Source: Ga0077555 sp963761475 (GTDB lineage Bacteria > Pseudomonadota > Alphaproteobacteria > Rhizobiales > Hyphomicrobiaceae). Taken from it: DNA of 64,000 nucleotides. The stretch covers positions 1 through 64,000 of the forward strand of contig CAVXGT010000016.1 of assembly GCA_963761475.1 (NCBI GenBank). Reading direction: 5' to 3'. Below the pieces are notes generated by a model. The model ran no database searches. It worked only from the letters and a program-made list of their open reading frames with translations, and was not told the DNA's origin. This document shows positions 27,480 to 36,794 of the stretch, in pieces. Each line of letters begins with the position of its first letter. The stretch's first letter is position 1. The translations under genes and the position numbers were made by a program.

Positions 27480-28418
27480 TCAGTAGAAGAGGCTCGAAAC
27501 GCTCTCGTTGCGCGCTGTGCGCGCGATGCCCTCGGCAAGCAGTGGCGCAATCGACAGCACGCGCACATTCCGCGCCGCTTTCACTGCTTCCGTCGGCATG
27601 ATCGAATCCGTAATCGCCAGCGTCGACAGTTTCGAGTTGGTGATGCGCGAGACCGCGCCTCCCGACAGCACACCGTGTGTGATGTAGGCGTGCACATCCG
27701 TGGCGCCATGCGCGAGCAGCGCGTTGGCCGCATTCACCAGCGTGCCACCGGAATCGACGATATCGTCGACCAGCACGCACGTCATCCCCTCGACCTCGCC
27801 GATGACGTGCATCACCTCGGAATGCCCCGCCCGCTCGCGCCGCTTGTCGCAGATGGCGATCGGCACATCCGTCCCCAGTCTCTTGGCGAGCGCGCGGGCC
27901 CGCACCACGCCACCCACGTCCGGCGACACGATCACCACGTCCTTGCTGCCGTAGTGCTCCTGGATATCGCGCGCAAACAGAGGCGCTGCGTAAAGGTTGT
28001 CTGTCGGGATATCGAAGAAGCCCTGGATCTGGCCCGCATGGAGATCCAGCGTCATCACCCGGTCGACACCAGCCCGCTCGATCAGGTTGGCCACCAGCCT
28101 CGCCGAGATTGGCGTTCTCGGACCCGGCCGCCGGTCCTGCCGCGCATACCCGAAATAAGGCATCACGGCCGTGATCCGCCCGGCGCTCGAGCGCTTCAGG
28201 GCATCCGCCAGAATCAGCAACTCCATCAGGTTGTCGTTGGCTGGAAAGGCCGTGCCCTGCAGCACGTAGACATCTTCGCCGCGGACATTTTCCTGAATCT
28301 CGACGAACACTTCCATGTCGGCGAAGCGTTTGACGAACCCCTTCGTCAGCGCCAGCCCCAGCACCTCGGAGATCGCTTCCGCCAGCGGTCGGTTGTTATT
28401 GCCAGCCACCAGCTTCAT
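27480..28418 (-). CDS. prs: Ribose-phosphate pyrophosphokinase
   Basis: A 312-residue PRPP synthetase supplying PRPP for purine, pyrimidine, histidine and NAD synthesis. The N-terminus is MKLVAGNNNRPLAEAI. Conserved parts are PYFGYARQDR, TLDLHAGQIQGFFDIP, and the PRPP-binding loop CVLVDDIVDSGGTL. ATG 28418 is preferred over the longer frame because GGGAGG precedes it and it matches family length. Its neighbours (lipoprotein, pgeF, midA, lgt, all leftward) are a usual Rhizobiales grouping. Confidence 0.96.
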   Translation of the reverse strand: MKLVAGNNNRPLAEAISEVLGLALTKGFVKRFADMEVFVEIQENVRGEDVYVLQGTAFPANDNLMELLILADALKRSSAGRITAVMPYFGYARQDRRPGPRTPISARLVANLIERAGVDRVMTLDLHAGQIQGFFDIPTDNLYAAPLFARDIQEHYGSKDVVIVSPDVGGVVRARALAKRLGTDVPIAICDKRRERAGHSEVMHVIGEVEGMTCVLVDDIVDSGGTLVNAANALLAHGATDVHAYITHGVLSGGAVSRITNSKLSTLAITDSIMPTEAVKAARNVRVLSIAPLLAEGIARTARNESVSSLFY

Positions 28419-28607
28419 GGACGATCCTCCCGGTCCCCAATAATTGTCGCGTGCCATGGCGTGGGTTCCTGTCCGCAGCCGCGCTCCTGGCGTGGCCGAC
28501 CGTTGCTGCCGCTGGTCATAGCAAGCGGGCCCGGGTGCTGTAAACGACCCGGGCCCGAGACTTATATGATAAAGACGGCCTGTGCCGTCGCCAGCTCGTG
28601 TACTGCG

Positions 28608-29627
28608 TTAACCGTTGCCGGACGCCGTACCCTTGGGCAGCAGCTTGATGATGCCCTGCGCCGCTGCCGCGGCAGCCGCATCGGCGGTCTGGCCCCACTG
28701 CTGATCCAGCGAGCCCGGCGGAATGGCATTCTTCTGCGTCACGGTGCCGACGGCCGCACCCTTGGCGTCCTTGACCCTCCAGTCGATCCTGATCGACTGC
28801 TTGCCGTCTTGTACCGTTCCCATGGCAACCGTGCCCTCGACCCGATACTGGCCCTGCGCATTGGCCAAGCTCACGCCCTGCCGCGACAATTCCCGCGACA
28901 AAGCCGAGGCCAGCGCCTGATTGCCGTCTCCCGGCGCCCCTGTCACAACCGGCGCTGCCGGCACTGTGGCTGTCGGTGCAGCACTTACGGGTTGCAGGGA
29001 AGCCGTCGTCGCATTGGTGGTGGCCGGCGCACTGGCTGAGGCGATGCTGCCCGCGCCCGTGCCCGAAGCCGATGCAATCGGCGTCGAAGCTGCTGCGACC
29101 GCTGGCCCGCTCGACTGCGACGGCAGCCATTGCGCCAGCGACGAGGCGACTTTGCTTGCCACCGCCTGACTGACAGCCGGCGTTATCGCAGCCCATGGAT
29201 CCTTCGAGCCGGCGGGTGCCTGCGCCATCTCTTCGCCGGTAATCCGGTTGATGCGCTTGCCTGCCTGGTCGGTCACGTCCCAGATATAGGAGACCTTGAT
29301 CGCCCCCCGGTCGCGCGCTGCGACGATATAGCCGCGCATCCCGTAATTCGCCTTGGGGTCGCGATCGGGCAGGATCGTGATCTGCTTGGCGAGTGAGGCC
29401 TGCTCCACGCTTGCCCGCAATTGATTGCCGATCGCCTCGGGCGGACCAATGATCGGCGCTAGCGCGATGGCCCCAAGCGACTGTGGTGCCACCGGCGCCT
29501 GCTGCGCCGTCTGCACTGGATTTGCGATCTGGGCGCTGCCCAGGATATTGCCCGAACCCTCGCAACCGGCAAGGCCGACGCCGGCGACAAACACGCAAAG
29601 GGTTGCTGCTTTTGCAGAATTTTTCAT
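28608..29627 (-). CDS. Lipoprotein with two copies of one domain
   Basis: A 339-residue lipoprotein: signal peptide, then lipobox LAGC with Cys22. I do not recognise a named family. Two segments look like diverged copies of a single domain of about 95-100 residues: roughly 67-170 (GNQLRAS, KVSYIWDVTDQAGKRI, DPWAAI, QWLPS) and 235-331 (GNQALAS, IRIDWRVKDAKGAAV, DQQWGQ, IKLLPK). An Ala/Thr/Ser/Pro-rich linker (171-232) joins them. It is probably anchored in the outer or inner membrane facing the periplasm. The start is ATG 29627; the longer frame to 29690 would place residues before the signal peptide. Its constant place near prs/pgeF in related genomes (inference) suggests a housekeeping envelope role. 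Confidence 0.7.
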   Translation of the reverse strand: MKNSAKAATLCVFVAGVGLAGCEGSGNILGSAQIANPVQTAQQAPVAPQSLGAIALAPIIGPPEAIGNQLRASVEQASLAKQITILPDRDPKANYGMRGYIVAARDRGAIKVSYIWDVTDQAGKRINRITGEEMAQAPAGSKDPWAAITPAVSQAVASKVASSLAQWLPSQSSGPAVAAASTPIASASGTGAGSIASASAPATTNATTASLQPVSAAPTATVPAAPVVTGAPGDGNQALASALSRELSRQGVSLANAQGQYRVEGTVAMGTVQDGKQSIRIDWRVKDAKGAAVGTVTQKNAIPPGSLDQQWGQTADAAAAAAAQGIIKLLPKGTASGNG

Positions 29628-29866
29628 CTGATGCCACGTCGTAGCAGCGTAGAAGTCCGTCACGACGACGTCCCCTCTTATAAGTTCCATCCCGCTGAAC
29701 TCAGCAGCCGACGTACTTACTTTGCGGCCTGTTGCGCGACTCTCCCTGTCTAACGCCCTTATTGCCCTCTAGCCCCAGTTGGCCGCCAACGTCCAGCCAT
29801 TGATTGGTCGTTTTGTTGGCAAAGCCCCCTATTCACGCCAACACTAAGATCATAACTGTGGAAAAA

Positions 29867-30644
29867 CTATAGCAAAACGAGGGCAGCCACCTGACGGCCG
29901 TAGTCCTTTTCGCCCCGATGGGTTGCGCGGCGATAGCTGAAAAGCCGTGAGTTCCTCGTGATAGGTGCACTGGCTTGCGTTCTCGACCGTATCGAGCTGC
30001 ATGCGCCCGAGCCGCTCCAAAACATAGCCCGGCAGATCGAAAAAAGCCCGCTCGGCCCCGTCGGGCCGCGCAAAGAACCGCTCATTGCCGCTATCCGCCG
30101 CAACGAACCGCGCTTCGAACTCCGGTCCGACCTCGTAGGCCTTGGGCCCGATGCACGGACCAAGCGCCGCCCGGATCCGCTGCGGCTTGGCCCCGAGCCG
30201 CATCATCGCCGTTACCGTCGCTTCGAGAACGCCATCCAACGCGCCTTTCCAACCCGCATGCGCTGCCCCGATCACCCGCGCCTCCGGATCGGCGAAGAGC
30301 ACCGGCGCGCAATCGGCAGCCAGCGCGCCCAGCGCCAGCCCCGGCGCCTTGGTCGCCATACCATCCGCCTTCGGCAAGCCATCGAGGCCCCACGCCGCCT
30401 CCACGATCACCGCCGAGGCACTATGCACCTGGTGGCACGTCAACAACCGCTCGCCCGTTGTTCCCAGATGCGCGGCCACCCGCCGCCTGTTCTCCAGCAC
30501 GCGCGCACGGTCATCCTTCGAGCCGACGCCGCAGTTGAGCGATGCATAGATCCCCTCCGACACGCCGCCCTCGCGCGTGAAGAATCCATGTTGGATGCCG
30601 CCGATGTCGCTCAGGCAATCTGCCGTGATCGGATGTGTCATCAC
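29867..30644 (-). CDS. pgeF: PgeF/YfiH-type laccase-domain protein (frameshifted near 3' end)
   Basis: A laccase-domain (polyphenol oxidase, purine-nucleoside-phosphorylase-like) protein, linked in E. coli to peptidoglycan editing. Zinc-site motifs are intact: TCHQVHS, ALAADCAPVLF and GAAHAGWKGAL. A single-base change near 29945-29950 throws the frame off just before the expected C-terminus; the conserved end SYRRATHRGEKDYGR lies in the adjacent frame and stops at 29867. Left uncorrected, the frame runs to 29850 with unrelated residues. It lies downstream of lgt and midA, 108 bases from midA. Sequence error is the likeliest cause, since both sides are well conserved. Confidence 0.87.
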
Positions 30645-30752
30645 CCCCTACCCTTCCCCGGTGTTGCCGCGCCATCGCGAACCGCCCACCCGATCCCATG
30701 CCTCCAGGTCCCGTCACCGCGCACCCCTCGAGCGCCCGGCGCCGGCCCCATT

Positions 30753-31877
30753 CTACGCCATCCGCCCGCCATCCTGCACCTCCAGCCCCGGCAGCTCCCC
30801 CAGTCCCGGCGAGCGCACACCCATCACCTTGAACCGGCCCCCCATGCCGCCCGGCGCCATCAGTCGCGCCACACCGGCCTCGATCGCCGCCGCACGAGCC
30901 GGGTTGGCCGCCATCAGCCGAGACGCCCGCTGCGTGATGCCGAGCCGACCGAGCCACTCGGCCTGGGTCGTCAGCGATGCCACTCTAAGCCCGCCAGCCT
31001 CGGCCGCTGCCGCTGCTGCGGCGAAATCGACTTGCACCGTCAGATCCGCTTCCCCCGGCGAGGTCAGAGGATGCTCGTAGGCTTGTCGCCGCACCGCCTG
31101 CAGCGTGTCGCCGGCCAGCGGCCCCCAATGCCCATAGTCGATGAAAAGACCCGCAACCGGCGCCCGCCGCCCTCGCTCGCCCAGCGCCGCCCAGACTGGC
31201 GAGACCGCCTGCACCTCGAAGATCGCGCCCGCCTCGACGCTGTCAGCCGAGACCGCGAGGGCAGCTTCTGGCTCATCCTTTCCCACCGCGAACTGTAGGT
31301 CTCCGTCGTCATCGAGCGTCACCACGCGCGCCCGCCATCGCCCATCCACAGCCACCCACTGCGCGACCGACGCCACGTCCAGGAACTCGTTGGCAATCAC
31401 GATCGCGGGCCCGTCCGGCACCTCCGCAATATCGTCATGCCAGCTCACGCGCGGCTCTAATCCCTGGAGCGTCTCGCGTTGCCGCGCCCTGAGCGCCCCG
31501 TTGATCTCCACAAGGTGCACGCGCGTCGCTGCGCCAAATCCTTTGACAAGCCCCGCTGCCCGCAGCGCATCCGTCATCAGCGTGCCCCGCCCCGGCCCAA
31601 GCTCGATCAGCCGCAGCGGCGTAGGCGCCCCCATTTGCTGCCACACCACCACACACCACAGCCCGATGAGCTCGCCGAACACCTGGCTGATCTCCGGCGC
31701 CGTGATGAAATCACCCTCGGCCCCGATGCCCTCCCGCGTGCGGTAGTAGCCAAGTTCTTCGTCCCCAAGACAGGCCGTCATGTAGTCCGAGACCGTGATC
31801 GGCCCCTGCCGCCGAATCCGGTCCGCCAACCGTGCGGCGAGCGCCGTCTGCCGCCGTGTCCGGCTTGCCTCCCTCAT
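30753..31877 (-). CDS. MidA/NDUFAF7-family SAM-dependent methyltransferase
   Basis: A 374-residue class I methyltransferase of the MidA (DUF185) family. Family features are GYYRTREGIGAEGDFITAPE near residue 45, SAM motif LIELGPGRGTLM, ANEFLDV, and FIDYGHWGP. The mitochondrial relative NDUFAF7 methylates an arginine of a complex I subunit; a similar role in bacteria is plausible but unproven. Its ATG overlaps the lgt stop codon by 4 bases (ATGA), so it is translationally coupled to lgt. Confidence 0.9.
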   Translation of the reverse strand: MREASRTRRQTALAARLADRIRRQGPITVSDYMTACLGDEELGYYRTREGIGAEGDFITAPEISQVFGELIGLWCVVVWQQMGAPTPLRLIELGPGRGTLMTDALRAAGLVKGFGAATRVHLVEINGALRARQRETLQGLEPRVSWHDDIAEVPDGPAIVIANEFLDVASVAQWVAVDGRWRARVVTLDDDGDLQFAVGKDEPEAALAVSADSVEAGAIFEVQAVSPVWAALGERGRRAPVAGLFIDYGHWGPLAGDTLQAVRRQAYEHPLTSPGEADLTVQVDFAAAAAAAEAGGLRVASLTTQAEWLGRLGITQRASRLMAANPARAAAIEAGVARLMAPGGMGGRFKVMGVRSPGLGELPGLEVQDGGRMA

Positions 31878-32704
31878 GACGCCACAGCCCTGCGCCGCAC
31901 CCAACCGATCGCCAAGAGCCCAACCAGCAGCATCGGCAGCGAATAGGCCATGCCCGGCGTCAAAAAGTATGTGCTGAGCACGCCCGGATACTCGTCCGCC
32001 TTGAACACCTCGCAAATCATGCGGAAGCCGCCATAGCCGGTGAGGAACATGGCCCCTATCAGCCCAGGTGTCGCCAGCGCCTGACGCCGGTAGATCAAGA
32101 ATCGCAGAATCGCAAACAGCACGAGGCCCTCCAGCAGCGCTTCATAGAGCTGCGAGGGATGACGCGGCTCGGGCCCAGCGCCCGGAATCACCATCGCCCA
32201 CGGCACATTCGACGGCCGCCCGATCACCTCGGCATTGATGAAGTTGGCGATCCTGCCGAAGAACAAGCCGATCGGCACCGCCGCCGACACTACATCCATC
32301 ACCGAGAGAGCCGGCGCGCCTGTCTTGCGCGCATAGAGCCACATGGCGACGATGGTGCCGAGCATGCCACCGTGAAAGGCCATCCCGCCACGCCAGATCT
32401 GCAGGATCGTCAGCGGATTGGAGAGGTAGTAGCCGGGCTCGTAGAGCAGCACGTGGCCGAGCCTGCCGCCGATCACCACGCCCAGCGCCACCCACAGGAA
32501 GAGATCGTCCACCTGCTCGCCCGTCAGCGGCGCCTTGCCCGCTCGCCACAGATGCCCCTGCCGCAGCAGTCGCTTGATATAGAGCCAGCCGAGCAGCAGG
32601 CCCGCCACATACGCGAGCCCATACCACTTGATCGCTATCGGCCCAATTTCCAGCGCCACCGGGTGAATAGCGGGATATGGAATAACGAACGGCGTCATCG
32701 GCAA
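31874..32704 (-). CDS. lgt: Prolipoprotein diacylglyceryl transferase
   Basis: Lgt attaches diacylglycerol to the lipobox Cys of prolipoproteins in the inner membrane. The 276-residue protein has about seven membrane helices. Conserved HGGMLG, the signature GRIANFINAEVIGR, and RHPSQLYEALLEG are all present. It is the first gene of the lgt-midA-pgeF group and substrates encoded in this window include the lipoprotein at 28608 and CsgG. The start ATG 32704 begins MPMTPFVIPYPAIHPV, typical for the family. Confidence 0.97.
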   Translation of the reverse strand: MPMTPFVIPYPAIHPVALEIGPIAIKWYGLAYVAGLLLGWLYIKRLLRQGHLWRAGKAPLTGEQVDDLFLWVALGVVIGGRLGHVLLYEPGYYLSNPLTILQIWRGGMAFHGGMLGTIVAMWLYARKTGAPALSVMDVVSAAVPIGLFFGRIANFINAEVIGRPSNVPWAMVIPGAGPEPRHPSQLYEALLEGLVLFAILRFLIYRRQALATPGLIGAMFLTGYGGFRMICEVFKADEYPGVLSTYFLTPGMAYSLPMLLVGLLAIGWVRRRAVAS

Positions 32705-32919
32705 TCCTTTCCTGAGCCAGCCACAGACCGGCTTCCGTCTCGGTCCTCGCTTTACGCCGTCTTCGCCGGCCCGTCACGCCACCCGCACCGCTGCACCACC
32801 ACACCGCCCACCAACCGTGCCCCTGCCGCCGGCTTGCGCAAGGCCCTCTGCCGCAGCATAGTCCGCCAAGGCGCCGGCCGTAGCCTGCGCCGCTCACTCA
32901 ACGCAAGAAGACGTCTTCC

Positions 32920-33186
32920 ATGACCCAGACCAACAACCGCCTGCTCGACGAGCTGGCCCGCCTCATGACCGATGCCGCCGGCGCTGCCCAAGGCGTACGC
33001 CGCGAGGTCGACACAGTCGTGCGTGCCCAGGCCGAGCGCATCCTGCGCGACATGGACGTGGTTGGCCGCGAGGAACACGAAGCCGTCAAGGCCATGGCCC
33101 AGAAGGCCCGCGAGGAGAACGAGACGCTCGCTGCCCGCATTGCCGCTCTCGAAGCCCGACTCGCCGCCACAGGCAACGGCCGTTGA
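32920..33186 (+). CDS. ubiK: UbiK/BMFP-family accessory factor
   Basis: An 88-residue protein of the YqiC/UbiK (BMFP) family. The first half has LLDELARLMTDAAGAAQGVRREV; the second half is a coiled coil with EEHEAVKAMAQKAREENETL. UbiK helps the ubiquinone-biosynthesis enzyme complex and can bind membranes. It is divergent from lgt, with a 215-base intergenic region between them. Confidence 0.88.
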   Translation: MTQTNNRLLDELARLMTDAAGAAQGVRREVDTVVRAQAERILRDMDVVGREEHEAVKAMAQKAREENETLAARIAALEARLAATGNGR

Positions 33187-33428
33187 GGTCCAAGCGCAAG
33201 TTATCCAGAGGCTTGCATGTTAGCTTGTGGACAACCCCGCCCATGTATTTTCCCGACATATTCCCGATCCCCTTCTCCCGTCATGACTATGTCACGCGCG
33301 CTTGAGCCTTCCGGGGCCGGCATTGCTGCTGACGCCCTGACGGGATAACCGCATTGGTCGTGGAGAAGCCCCCGACTTCCTTGCGAACTCGTCACCGGCT
33401 CCGGTTACCTCGCGCTCATTGAACACCG

Positions 33429-33447
33429 CTCGGTCCGCGCGACCGAG
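33429..33447 (+). promoter_or_regulatory. Hairpin just upstream of the ybjN-like gene
   Basis: CTCGGTC and GACCGAG form a perfect 7-bp stem with a 5-base loop, 36 bases before the ATG at 33484. It could influence translation or terminate upstream transcripts; there is no T tract. Confidence 0.35.
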
Positions 33448-33483
33448 GCGACGTCTGGACGCCCGAAGGGAGCGCATACGCCT

Positions 33484-33981
33484 ATGGCAACCGCTGAAGC
33501 CGGATACCGCCACGCAACCAACCCAATCGATCTCGCCGAGCAATTGGCGAGCGCCCACGACTGGACCTCCGAGCGCATTACCGACGACGAGTTGACGCTG
33601 GCCGTTGCCGGCAACTGGACCGACTACAACGTCTCCATGAATTGGCGCGAGGACTTGGAGGCGCTGCACATCGCCTGCGCCTTCGACTTCAAGGTGCCCG
33701 ACAATCGGCTCGGCGAAATCTACCGCCTGGTCGCCCAGATCAACGAGCAGCTCTGGCTCGGCCACTTCGACATCTGGACCAGCGAAGGCCTGATCATGTA
33801 CCGCCACGGCCTCATGCTGAATGGCGCGATCGCAACGCCTGCCCAGTGCGAGGCCTTGTTGCAGGCCGCGCTCGAAGCCTGCGAGCGCTACTATCAGGCC
33901 TTCCAGTTCGTGGTCTGGGCCGGCAAGGACTCACGCCATGCCCTCGCCTCCGCCATGTTCGAGACCGAAGGCCGCGCTTGA
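33484..33981 (+). CDS. YbjN-domain protein
   Basis: A 165-residue YbjN-like protein (type III secretion chaperone-like fold). Typical parts are LAVAGNWTDYNVSMNWREDLEALHIACAF near residues 39-67 and LWLGHFDIWTSEGLIMYRH. Homologues follow ubiK in many Rhizobiales and are often followed by proC; no proC is present here. The family is named after an E. coli protein affecting motility and stress, but its molecular role is unknown. The ATG at 33484 begins the family-like N-terminus. Confidence 0.87.
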   Translation: MATAEAGYRHATNPIDLAEQLASAHDWTSERITDDELTLAVAGNWTDYNVSMNWREDLEALHIACAFDFKVPDNRLGEIYRLVAQINEQLWLGHFDIWTSEGLIMYRHGLMLNGAIATPAQCEALLQAALEACERYYQAFQFVVWAGKDSRHALASAMFETEGRA

Positions 33982-34051
33982 CCGGCAAAACTGTTGCAGG
34001 TTTTGCGCGGACCAGCGCCGCCAATCCGGGCCATCGCCCCCAAAAGCGTCG

Positions 34052-34072
34052 TCCTCGGGCTTGACCCGAGGA
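34052..34072. repeat. REP-like palindromic element
   Basis: TCCTCGGG-CTTGA-CCCGAGGA is a palindrome of the kind dispersed in intergenic regions of many alphaproteobacteria. Only one copy was noticed here, between ybjN and the DUF502 gene. Confidence 0.55.
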
Positions 34073-34220
34073 CCCCCATAACAAGAATCGCGATCGCCAA
34101 CCCAGTCCGACACGCCAACACGTTGTCCGCCTCGCCCACCACCTCAAGGTAGCGGCATGGCAAAGCGCCGATGCGTGATGTAAGGCATCGCTCGACTTCC
34201 CGCGTGCAGCCCCGGCCGTC

Positions 34221-35051
34221 TCACTCGACCTGCTCGGGCACCTTCTCCGCAGGCGCGGCCCCGTTGCCGCCATTGGCCTTCTTCTTAGCCGCTGCCAACT
34301 GCCGCAAGCGTTCCTGCGCATCCGGCGACACCATGCCAGCCGACAGGATGATCTTCGCAGCATCCTCGATCGACATATCGATCATCGTCACCTTCGCCCG
34401 CGGTACGAACACCGTGAACCCCGATGGCGGCATCAGGTGGGTTGGCATGAACACCGCGATCAGGTCGTCCTCCGGTGCAATATTGGCAATCGGATAGGCG
34501 GCCTGCCCCGTGATGAACACCAGCGCATAGATGCCCGGTGACGGGAACTCCATCACCGCCACCTTCTGGAACGCCTGCTCAGGGCCCGTCGCCGAAACCA
34601 CCGATTCGAACAGTTGTTTCGTTGCCCGGTAGAGGTTGCGCACGATCGGCATGCCGTCGAGCATGCGCTCGCCGGCGTTGATCAACGTTCGCCCGATCAG
34701 ATTGGCCGCCAGCGCACCGATCAGCACCAAGCTGATCATCACGAACAGCAGGCCCGCGCCTGGCACTGGAAACGGCAGATAGCTGTCGGGATTGTAGATG
34801 GAGGGAATGTAGGGTTTCACCCAGTTGTCGACCCAGTGGATGATCGACCAGGTAACGTAGAGGGTGATCGTCAGCGGCCCAACGACAACAAGACCGGTCA
34901 GGAAGTAGTTGCGCAGCCGGGCGGCAATGGTTTGCCGGTGGGCGCTACGCCGCGCCACCGCAGCCGCACGCCGTTCCTCGCGCGCCTTCCGGCGCAACGC
35001 CCTGGCTGCACGCCGCGCCTCAAGGCGCCCCGGTGTTGCCTCGTCTCCCAT
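34221..35051 (-). CDS. DUF502 family membrane protein
   Basis: A 276-residue protein. A basic, Arg/Ala-rich cytoplasmic N-terminus (residues 1-45) is followed by two membrane helices (YFLTGLVVVGPLTITLYVTW and LLFVMISLVLIGALAANLIG), then a soluble domain with PIVRNLYRATKQLFESV and the family hallmark FMPTHLMPPSGF. DUF502 proteins are widespread in alphaproteobacteria and plants, and their function is unknown. The C-terminus is low-complexity (KKKANGGNG). ATG 35051 is chosen; the frame extends to 35081. Confidence 0.9.
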   Translation of the reverse strand: MGDEATPGRLEARRAARALRRKAREERRAAAVARRSAHRQTIAARLRNYFLTGLVVVGPLTITLYVTWSIIHWVDNWVKPYIPSIYNPDSYLPFPVPGAGLLFVMISLVLIGALAANLIGRTLINAGERMLDGMPIVRNLYRATKQLFESVVSATGPEQAFQKVAVMEFPSPGIYALVFITGQAAYPIANIAPEDDLIAVFMPTHLMPPSGFTVFVPRAKVTMIDMSIEDAAKIILSAGMVSPDAQERLRQLAAAKKKANGGNGAAPAEKVPEQVE

Positions 35052-35305
35052 CGCATCTCCGGACCGGCCACCATGGGCCAAGCCACTTCCGCCACCACGA
35101 TAACACGCCTGGATGAATATGGGGTGATAACGTCTTGCCTATGGCGAAATAACCAGCCCCCCTTTGCTGGTCGGAATGACAGTTTCTGCGCCCGGCCCCA
35201 TGCCGGCCCCTGCCGCCGCAAACCATACCGCCCCGACCCGGGCCATGTCATCAACATGCCGCAGCCGTAGCCCCTAGCCCTTCGCCGAGCCAAGCGCCTA
35301 GCCGC

Positions 35306-36550
35306 TCAGCGCTCGATCACCATGCAATCATGACCGGAATTGCGGATCGAGGCGCACACCGCCTGCGACTCGACCTGGCTCGCGAACGTTCCGATCCGCA
35401 CGCGGTAGAAGCGCCCCATGTTGCCGAACACCGTCTCTTCCACATTGAAGGTCCGCTCCTTCAACGCCTCGGGATGCTTGTCGCGCACCGTCGCACCGAG
35501 CTGTCTGGCCTCGGCCGGCGTCCGCACCGCAGCCAATTGCAATTGGAAAGCTGCTCGTGGCTCGGGCGTCACGTCGGCCGTCACACTAGCCGGCGCCAAA
35601 CGTGCCGTGCGCTGGCTGGGCCGCGCCTCGATCGGCGGCCGCCGCCTTGGCAACACCACATCCGTTTGCGGCGTCGAGCTGCTGACGGCCGCGACCCGCG
35701 GCGTCGACCGTGCCGCCGCCAATGAACCCGTGGGCGTCGTCGAATCCACCTGCCGTGCAGCAGCAGGCCCCGCGACCGGAGCCGATGATTTATTCAAGCC
35801 GAACAGGCTCGAGAAGAAGTTGCCGACACTGCCAAGCCCAGCTCCTGTGGGTGTCGCTGCTCCTGTTGCCGCCTCGCCGCCAGGCTCTGCCGCAGCGACA
35901 GTCGCGCGCGCTGGGCGCGTCGCCACACTCCAGTCTGAAGCCGAGCTCGCAACCTCGCGCGCAGGGCTCGGTGGCGGCGGCGGGACCGCGACGGGCGCAA
36001 CGGCTACAGGCTCAGGCCGCGCTGCACGCGTCTGTTGTCTCACCACTTTCTGGGCCGGCGGAGATGGCGGAGGCGGCGGCGATGCGGCCGCATTCCCAAC
36101 CGGACTCTGCGCCGCGACGGCCGGCCCGGTAGCGCCAATCTGGGCGTAGGCTTCTGTCCGCGCCGTCAAAGCCGATTGCCGCTCGGCGCCGGCCAGCCCA
36201 CCCTTGACCCACAGCGCGTTGTCGAGATCTGCAATCGCCTCGGCCACCCGGTTCTGGCGCAACCGCACCTCGCCCCTGACTGCCAAGGCCCGCGCCGTAT
36301 TGCGCGGATCCCGCTTATCGTCCGTCAGCGCCACGTCTGCGAGCCGCGTCGCCTCGTCGAGTTTGTTCGCCGCCAGCGCCTTGCGGGCGGCATCGATGGC
36401 CTGTTCAGGATCGGTGATTGCGGCCGGCTGCGCCTTCTGGGCTTTGCTCGCGCGCGCCGCGGCCGGCGCCTGCGGCCCCGCCGCGACCAACGCCACGCCG
36501 AGCGCCAGCACCCAAGTCAAGCGGTGAAATATTGCGACGCTAGCCATCAT
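35306..36550 (-). CDS. SPOR-domain protein
   Basis: A 414-residue exported protein: signal peptide (WVLALGVALVAAGPQAPAA), then a TPR-like helical region (about 45-125, with AIDAARKALAANKLDEATRLA and AIADLDNALW). A long Pro/Ala-rich linker (about 150-320) leads to a C-terminal SPOR domain (about 335-414) with FQLQLAAVRTPAEARQL and RFYRVRIGTFAS. SPOR domains bind denuded peptidoglycan strands, usually at the division septum, so a periplasmic cell-wall role is likely. The specific partner is unknown. Start ATG 36550 places the signal peptide at the N-terminus. Confidence 0.87.
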   Translation of the reverse strand: MMASVAIFHRLTWVLALGVALVAAGPQAPAAARASKAQKAQPAAITDPEQAIDAARKALAANKLDEATRLADVALTDDKRDPRNTARALAVRGEVRLRQNRVAEAIADLDNALWVKGGLAGAERQSALTARTEAYAQIGATGPAVAAQSPVGNAAASPPPPPSPPAQKVVRQQTRAARPEPVAVAPVAVPPPPPSPAREVASSASDWSVATRPARATVAAAEPGGEAATGAATPTGAGLGSVGNFFSSLFGLNKSSAPVAGPAAARQVDSTTPTGSLAAARSTPRVAAVSSSTPQTDVVLPRRRPPIEARPSQRTARLAPASVTADVTPEPRAAFQLQLAAVRTPAEARQLGATVRDKHPEALKERTFNVEETVFGNMGRFYRVRIGTFASQVESQAVCASIRNSGHDCMVIER

Positions 36551-36794
36551 CCCCACGTCCTCCCGCCCGCACCTTAGTTGAAACGGCGGAAATGCGGCAA
36601 CAGCTTGGCCGCCGAGGCGAACAAAAGCAGGGGAAGACCACGCAATTCGCAATGAGCAGCAGGAGCGTAACGCTGCAACCGGCAACCTAATACCGGCGGG
36701 CGGACGGTTTCTACCGTCTCCCGGCTTTAGCGATTCGCACGCCGAAGCGCATGGCCCGCCCAGCGGGCGAGCCCAGCTGCTTCGCGCCCCGTCG

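Noticed and set aside
27675..29039. 454-codon plus-strand frame opposite prs and the lipoprotein
   Set aside because: It overlaps two real minus-strand genes and shows shadow-type composition.
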